This document shows positions 11,001 through 20,000 of a DNA stretch of 64,000 bases, piece by piece (the stretch's first letter is position 1; the number at the start of each line of letters is the position of its first letter). A model generated the notes under the pieces. It ran no database searches and was not told where the DNA came from. It saw only the letters and a program-made list of their open reading frames with translations. The stretch covers positions 5,275 to 69,274 of the forward strand of contig DAOTXX010000099.1 in the NCBI GenBank assembly GCA_034434835.1, read 5' to 3'. The DNA comes from JBGLNJ01 sp034434835. GTDB taxonomy: Bacteria > Chloroflexota > Anaerolineae > Fen-1058. The translations under genes were made by a program, and so were the position numbers.

Positions 11001-14000
11001 AGAAACGTTCAAGACAACCTGGATGTGTACGTGGACGGCACAACACTTAAAGTTGACTTGTGGGTAGACTGGGTTGGTGAAACGGTGGTCTCCAACGGCG
11101 GCACGGTCGGATTGAACGAGTGGCATCACGTGGCCGTCGTCCGCGACGGCGCCGGCAACTGGACCACTTACATAGACGGGATACCCCGCGGCTCTGGCAC
11201 GAGCGCCGCCGACCTGAACCGGGTTGACCCCGGCACACCCATCTGGCTTGGCGCGGGCAACAGCGGTTACGGCATTCCTGTTTATGCGTTCGGCGGCTCG
11301 ATGGATGAGGTGTACATCTACCGGCGCGCGCTGACGCCGGAAGAAGTCGCCGCGCTCTACGGCCGGCCTGTTTTGCGATTGCAGATGGAGGGGCCGTACG
11401 TTTACGCCGATTCGTCGGGCTTTAACAACTCGGCCATTTGCTCCAACCCCCTTTGCCCGACCGAGGCTGGGATTACAGGCAATGCGGCCCGCTTTGACGG
11501 GAGAGACTACCTGGTCGTCCCATCCAGGCCCAGCCTGAATCTGAGCAACGGCAAGTTTACCATCGCGGCATGGATGTATCCCGCGACTACAGGTGATGGT
11601 TCGTATGACAATCACGTGCAAGGCATCTGGGGGAGGTACGATGGCCTGGCCGACACCGCTCTCGGTACAGACGTCAGTTCCTCTGTGCCGACGCTCTTGC
11701 GAATTGGCCGCACACTCCGCTTTGGCTTTGGCAACGGCTCTGGTTGGACGCGCTGCGATTTCGCGAATGTGTTGACCTTGAACGACTGGAACCACGTTGC
11801 CGTCACCTACGATGCCAGCCAGGCGTCGCTCTATGTGAACGGCGCTCTCAAGGGGAATTGTGGCATGACCGGCGCGCCGCGCAGTGGCGATTTCTACGTG
11901 GGCCGCGCTTCAGACCGGGGCCTGTTTACATTTTTTGGACTCAGATCAGAAGTAGAGGGGCCGGACTGTGGCTCACACAACGAGTACTCTGTCCGTGTAG
12001 ATGGTCAAGAGATCAAGTATTGCGGAAGTATGGATACAGGCGATGGATGTGGTTATTCTGATGATCCGGATTGGTCGAAGAACCCATACGTAGCAAACTA
12101 TCGGAATTCCTTGACTCTAAGCGTCTATGAATTGGACTATCCCCGTGAGGGAGGGGAAGCAGGATGTGGCGGAGATGACCATATGTCTCCTGATGCAATC
12201 ATCAGCACCGCCGATCCGAGCCAGATAGACTACTGGCAAGATTTTTATGATCCACCATATGACCCAAATGCTAGTGAGAAGGATAATAACAAAAAAGACC
12301 GTGTGCAACTGCGGATCAAAAGAGACAATCCCTCCATCCCCTTCCGCGGACGGCTGGATGAACTGATCATCTACAAGCGGCCGCTGGATGCCGCCGAGGT
12401 CAATGAATTGTACCTCTCGACGTTCACCGCGCTCCACCTTCGGCTGGATGACGCCCCTGGCACAAACAGCCTGGAAAACGCGGTGGACCTGAGCAAGCAG
12501 AGCAACGCCACCTGTTCCGGCTCCGCCTGCCCCACCACCGGCGTCAGCGGGCGCATGAACCAGGCCGCGCTGTTCGACGGCGTGGACGATGGGCTTTACA
12601 CGCAGGTCCGCATTGAGCAATCCAGTGCCCAGGCGGCAGCGCGAGGCACAACACTGATGGCCTGGGTCTATCCCGCCAGCACCAGCGCCGGGTTTCACCA
12701 GGTGCTCAGCAGCGACAACGGCGGCTACGACTGGTCGCTGCTGCGCAATGGCAATGTCTGGGCCGTGTTCAATGGCACGGACACCAATGCCCTCAACACC
12801 AGCGCGAGCGTGGACGTGAACCGCTGGCAGCACATCGCAGTGGTGTTCTTGCCCGGCTTCGGCACGTTTTTCTACAAGAACGGCGCTCTCGTCCAACAGT
12901 GGGGCACGCTCAGTTATGATACCAGCGCCAGCTCCATCGTGGTAGGCCGCAATCCAAGTGGCGGTCAGCACTTTGACGGCCGCATAGACGACGTGCGCAT
13001 CTTTAACACCGCGCTGAGCGACGCCGACGTCCAGAGGATGTTCCGCGCCGCGCCCGTCTTTCAGATGCACCTGGATGACCCACTCGGCGCGACCACGTTC
13101 CGCGACGACGCCAATGGCAACAACGGCGCGTGCAGCGGCAATGCCTGCCCCACCGCCGGTGAGGCCATTCGCGGCCAGATCGGCACCGCCGCCGCGTTCG
13201 ACGGCGTGAACGATGTGGTCACCGTCGCCGATAACGCGCTGCTCGACCTGTCCCAGTTCACCCTCGGCGCGTGGGTCATGCCCACCAATATCAAGACAGT
13301 CCAGCAAACGCTGTTGGACAAGGATAGCAACTATCGCCTGTTCATCAGTCCGCGCAGCATGACGGCGACGCTGTCCTTCCAGGCTCCCTGTGGCACATGG
13401 CGAACCGTCAACGCCCAGGCGCCCCTGATGCAGAACCAGTGGAACCACGTGATGGCGACCTATGACGGGACGACGGCCCGGCTGTACGTCAACGGTTACG
13501 AGCAAGGCCGTCTGGCCGTCAGCGGCCCGGCGTGCGCGAACGCTCAACCACTGCGCTTCGGCAGCGGCTTTGCCGGCCGCCTGGATGAGGTGACGCTCTA
13601 CGACCACGCGCTTTCGCCGTTCGAGGTGCGCGACATTTTCCTCTACCAGGGCAAATGGGTCGAATCGCGCTACAGCCAAAATATCCTGGTGGATAACGAC
13701 TGGCCGTTCTCCACGCTGCGCTCGTACACCTCCACGTTCCCCTATCTGCAGAACCGGGACACTGTGATGCACGTCGAAGCGCACGAGCCTACTTCGGCCA
13801 TCGCCAGAGTCGAGTTGGGCGTCAGGAAAGACGGGCAGGCCAGCTATACGTGGACGGCAGCCCCGGCCTGTCTGGACGCCGCGGGCGACACGGCCTTTTG
13901 TCCCACCTTTACGCCCTCCGGCGATGGACGCTACCTGCTCCAGACCCGCGCCACCGACGTCGTCTCGCACACCGAGACGCCCACGCGCACCTATACCCTC

Positions 14001-17000
14001 TACGTGGACGGCACGCCGCCTCAGGTGGGGTTCGATAGCCTGGAGGCCAATTCCTTCCTTTCCGCCACGCTGCACCCCAGCCAGCGCAATGTCTGGGTCG
14101 TTCACCTGAGCGGGACGATTGCCGACCCGTCGCTCCCCGGCGGCTACCCGGGCAGCGGCGTGCAGACCGACACAGTGCGCGTGTCGCTCTCCAGGATCAC
14201 CCGCTGGGCCGGGAATGATTCCACCACCGCGCCGATGCGGCCGGGCGACCAACTGGCGACGGTGAGCGGCAACACGTGGACGATAGATTATCAGATTTGG
14301 GATCCGCAGCCCAGCGGCATCTACAGCATCACCATCCAGGCCGCCGACCGGGCCGGCAACCAGCGCGCCGCCCGGTGGGAGGAGAATTACGGCGGCAGTC
14401 CTCCGGTCATCGTCCCGCGTATTTTCAGTGTGGACGCGACCGCGCCCGCCACGAATCTGGAGGTCGGCGTTCCAGCAATGGTGACCGACACGGCCTGGCT
14501 GCGCGGCAATGCGACGGACGATCCGGTTCCGGTGGTCGTGACCTACACCGTCGGCAGCGATAGCGGCGAGACCGGCGTATCCATCTATTGCGGTGACCCC
14601 GCTCAAGAAATAGAAATATTGCACCACGCGGCGGTGTACACGCAGCCGGCCAGTTTCGAATGGAGCGGCCTGGCCTCGCGGAACGACTATTGCTGGGTGA
14701 GCATCACCAACACGATCGGCGCCAACGTGGTCACCGGCACTGCGCGCGTGTGCGGCGAAGCGGTGGCGAGTTGGACGCCCAGCGCCGGCGCCAGCGCGCT
14801 GATCCAGTTCGACGTCCGCTCGGACGCCTGCGGGCCTTACTATCACACGGCCGGCGTGTGCCAGGTGCAGACCGAGTTTGTCCCCAACACGCCCGGCACG
14901 ACCTACTATAACGAGCGACCGCTCGCCGGCACGGCGCTCTATGTGCCGTTCGAGGACCGGCCAGATGTCAACGGCGCATTGCGCTTCCAGGACCAGAGCG
15001 CGCAGCGCATGGTCGGCGATTGCCAGGGTGCAGGATGTCCCGCCGTCGGCGCGACGGGGCACCTGGGCAATGCCGCGCGCTTTGACGGTCGGGACGATTC
15101 GGTGCGCTTTGATAGTTTTGGCGCGTTCACCATGACGACCATCTCGGCCTGGGTGCAGCGCACGGGCGCGACCCGAGCGCGCGAGACCATCGTGTCCTAC
15201 AAGGGAGTCGGCAACTGCGGCGCGATGCTCTCGCTCAACGAGGACGGGCGCAGTCAATACCCCCGCTTTGCCGTCAACGTGGGCGGCGTGTGGCAGTCGG
15301 TTCAGGCTTTACAGCAGATCCCGCTCAACACATGGGTCCATCTGGCCGGCGCGTATGACGGCCAGACGATCCGCCTCTACCGCGATGGGCAACAAGTGGC
15401 CAGCGCTGCCGCGCCTGGCGCGATGCAGCAGTGTAGCGCCTCCACCACGATCGGCAGCAACCTCTCGCAGAATGCCGAGTTCTTCCCCGGCCTGATTGAC
15501 GAGGTGCGCGTTCTGGATCGCGCGCTCTCGGCGCCCGAGGTCAAGACGCTGTACCTGGGCAGCGGGCCGGTGCTGGCGCTGCCGTTCGACCAGGCGTGGG
15601 TGGTGACGGGCACGGTGCTGTCCGATGTATCGGGTTGGGGGCAGCAGGCCAGGCTGAACGCCGGCGCAGGCGATGAGGTCAACAAAGCCACAACCGGCGC
15701 GGTCGGCCCATACGCGCTGGAATTCGATGGCGTGAACGACCACGTCCTGATTCCAGGTGGAATCAACCTGGCGAACATTTCCTTCACCGCGGCATTTTGG
15801 GCCAGGCGGGACAGCGTCGGACGATTCGACCTGGCGATCTCGCAGGGCAATCGCAACCTTGACAGAGGTCTACACATTGGATTCCGTGATACCAACCGGT
15901 TTACCTGCGCCTTTTATGAGGACGATCTCGACACACCCGCAGCCTACACCGATACCGAGTGGCATCACTGGGTCTGCACCTACGAGGCCGCAGGCAGAAC
16001 CCGCACCCTCTACCGGGACGGGGTCCAGGTTGCTCAGGATACAGCAGGTGCGCACTATCAAGGGACCGGTCCTCTGTACATTGGCAGGGCCTTCGAGGGA
16101 ATCTATTTCGACGGCGCGCTGGACGACGTGCGCATCTATCCGCGCGCGCTCTCGGCGCTCGAAATCCAGGCGCTGGCCGCCAGCGGCTGGCAGGCGGCCA
16201 GCCTGATCGGCGCAGGCACAAGATTTGCCGTGTGGGACGCGCAGCCTCCGTCCGGCCTCGAAGGCTCGTATCGCTTCGACGTGCGCGGGCAGGACTGCTA
16301 CGGCCTGGTAGATACCTCCGTGCGCAGCCAGGGCGCCTGGCGCGGCGAAGTGGACACGTTGGCCCCGCGCGTCGTGCTCACCCGCACGACGGTCAACGGC
16401 AAGCTGCGCTACACCGCCACCGCCGTGGACTATAACCTGGTCGAGAGCGGCTTTTCCTCCCCGTGCGGCGCGGGCGTTTTCACAGTGCGCGAGCCGTTCG
16501 AGTCGCCCTGGTACGTGGCGCTGGCAGGGCAAACGCAGAACGGCAACGAGCGGCTCTATCGCCTGACGGCTGTCTGCGATCTGGCCTCGGTGCCTTCGCT
16601 GGTGGAAGCCGGCGCGCTCAACACGCCGGGCCTGGCGCAGGGCGTGGCCGTTTCCGGCGCCACTGCCTACGTGGCCGACGGGCACGGCGGCCTGCGCGTG
16701 GTGGACATCTCGAACCCACAGCGGCCGCGTTCTATCGGCGTCTATCCGATCTCGTGGCCCGCGCTGGCCGTGGACGTGGCCGTCGCCGGGAACTATGCTT
16801 ATCTGGTGGTGGACGACCCGGCCGGCGACCGGCTGGAGGTGATAGATGTATCGAATCCCGGCCTGCCGCAACTCGTCGGATCCTATTCCGCTCCAACGAT
16901 GGAACTCGGACATGGCATTACCATTGGCGGCGATAACGGCTACGTGCACGTGCCGGCCAACGTCGCCGGGGTGTGGGGCGTGCTGATCCTCACCGCAGCG

Positions 17001-20000
17001 CCCACACCTGTGCTGGTGAGTTACCTTCCGACTGTGGGACAGCCGCGCGGCGTGGCAGCTTCCGGCAATCTGGCCTATGTGACCCAAGACAGCGGCAACA
17101 TGCTTCACATCTTCCAAACGTCTCCCATCACGTTGGTATTGGGCAGTTACGCGCTGCCAGCGCAGGGTTGGGACGTCGCCGTCTCTGGTTCTTATGCTTA
17201 CGTGGCCGACGATGTGGCCGGCCTGCAAATCATCAACATCTCCAATCCAGTGACGCCTACTCTGGAGGCCTCCTTCAATACACCGGGGCTGGCTCGCGCC
17301 GTCGCCCTTTCCGGCACGCACGCCCTGGTGGCGGATGGCGTCCTCGGCCTGCAAATGATAGACGTTTCGATTCCCTCGTTCCCACAGTCGGTCGGCGCGT
17401 TGGATACGCCCGGTCATGCGGTGGACGTGGCGCACGCCGGACTCTATGCTTACGTGGCCGACGAGAGCATGGGCCTGCGCGCGATTCTGTTGCAGCCTGG
17501 CCCGGCCGAGCGCGTGACGGCCTGCGACTCGGCCGGCCATTGTTCCATCGAAGCGGTCACGCTGCCCGGCCCGCCAGAGAGCGCCCGCGTCTCTATCCTG
17601 AATGTCCCGCCCGTGCTGGATAGCACCAGTCCCTTCTCCATCACCGGCGAGGCTGTGGCGCTCACTTCCACCTTGCGCGCCCTGACTCTCACTGTGGACG
17701 GCGGCATCTTTTACACGGCCAACTGGCCCAGCGGCGCGCTCACCCAGACGCTCTGGGCCACGCCAAACTGGACGCCGACCGAAGGGTCGCACCAGGTCGT
17801 GGCGACTGTGACGACCTGGAGCGGCGGCATGGCCGTTGACGTGGCCGACATTATCGTGGATACGCTCCCGCCGGCCATTGGCATCGTCCCAACCGTGCTG
17901 ACCACCACGCACTATCACCCGCCGCTGCTCGACGTGACCGGCTGGGTCACCGATGTGGCGACCAGCCTGCCGGACGTGGCATGGCGCGTCGGGGGCGGCG
18001 ACTGGCAGCCGACTGCGGTCGTGAGCAACACCTGGGCCGGCGGATGGTACCTGGGCGGCTCGCCCGATGGAATCACTTTTACCGTCAGGGCGCTGGCGAC
18101 TGACGTGGCCGGCCACACGACTCTGGTGACGCAGACTGTCATCGTGGACCTCACGCCGCCCACGCCCGTGACGCTCACGCTGCATGACAGCAGCGGTGTC
18201 GTCCCGCCCGGCACGACGGTGCGCGAACCGACGCCGACCTTGACGCTCACCTGGACGGCCGCCAGCGACGGCAGCGGGGTGGGCGGGTATCAGGCCCGGT
18301 GGACGGCCCAAACGACGGCGACGTTGACCACGACGGTCACGGCCCATGGCCCGGCCGACCTCAGCGACCCGTACACGGCCGGCGAAGCGCAAAAGGTCTG
18401 GGCTGGCCTCACCAGTGCGGACATCTATGGCAACTCGCGCAGTCAAAGCATCGGCCCGGTCTATGCCGATAGTCCCTTCACGCCGGATTATTTGGACCTC
18501 CTCGATCCCGCCCATCCGCAAGATGTGTATCGCGGTTGGATGGACAGCGGGTGCAGCCAGGTGGGCGTGGACCGGCGCATCAATCGGAGCGCGCCACCCC
18601 GGGCCACGCTGAGCGCCGAGCAGCGCTTCTATGCTACGTGGAATTCGGAGGCGCTCCGCCTGACCTGGACGGGCGCCAACTGGAACATGGATGGCGACCT
18701 GTTCATCTATCTGGACCTCACGGCCGGCGGCGCGATCACAGCTTACAATCCATACACCACCGTTCCCACCATCTATCTACCCGGCGTCACGCCGACGATG
18801 ACGGTCGGCGCGATGGCGGCCGACTATCTGGTGTGGGTGCATGATGAGCAGACGGCCAGCCTCTTGCGCTGGACCGGAAGTGACTGGACGCTCGAAAGCG
18901 ATCTGGCGCAAAACGCAATGTACCAGTTCATCGCGGCGGTCAACAACGGGCAGACGGATCTCTATCTGCCGTTCAGTTTGCTGGGCATCGGCAATCCCGC
19001 GGCGACTGCGCTGGACGTGGTGGCCTTGGCCAGCGAAGAGAACGCGCTGCAACTCTGGGCCGCGATGCCCAACAACAATCCGCTCAACAGCGCGCGCATA
19101 GTCGGCGCGATCAGCAGCGACGCGCCGGCCTTTGCGCTCTCCTATCGCTATCACTGGGCTGGTCTGGGACCTGGCGTGTGCCCGAACGGAAGCCTGACGC
19201 CCGGCGCGCCGCAGTACACCGATAGCGACCTGCACGCAACGCTCCTGGTCGAACCGGCCGGCGCGCTGCGCGGCATGGACGCCGCGCAACTCTGGCAGTG
19301 GCAGACGCTCGGCGGCGACCCCGGCGACGTCAACTGGCTGTTGGGCATGGCCGAGTCGGGCGCATTGGTGGGCGATGGAGTGGTCGTCACGTTTACCCTC
19401 CGCGTGCAGAACCAGGGTACGGTCACCGCGACGGGCGCGCTGGGCGACGTTTCATCCTACCACGCGCTGCGGCTGCCCTCCGGTACGCACCTGCCCGCCG
19501 AGCGCCGCGACCATCAGGTGGTGAATCTGGGCAATATTCCGCCCGGCGGCGAAACCAGCCAGACCTTCATCGGCGTGGTTGACCGCGTGACGGCGCAGGG
19601 ATACTATGCCGCGTGCGCGGGAAGCAAACCAGATTATGCCTGCACCGATTATCTGCGGCGGGCGACGCTGGAGGCGCGTCTGCACGACGACGCGCACAAC
19701 ATCTCCGGCCCCGCGCTTGAGCAACTCTGGAGCCGGCACCAGGCCGATACGCAGCCGCCCGAGTTCATGGGCGTGCAGCAGCCCGAATACGTCATCGCGG
19801 CGCAGAACAACCTGCTGGTCGGTTACGCCTACGATGACTCGGCTGTGCCGATGGTCACGCTGACGATCACCGACCTGTGGGGCGTGTCCAATCAGATCGC
19901 CTGCCCGGACGACACGCCGACCGATGGGCAATGGACCTGCGCGTGGGATACGGGCGGCGTGCCAGATGGCGCCGCGTACAACATCAGCGTGCAGGCGACG

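Noticed and set aside
12117..15257. Long minus-strand frame (1046 codons) and a similar one at 5961-8837, opposite the giant gene
   Set aside because: They are antisense to strong LamG and DxDGDG domains, have no recognisable domains, and reflect codon bias of the GC-rich sense strand.
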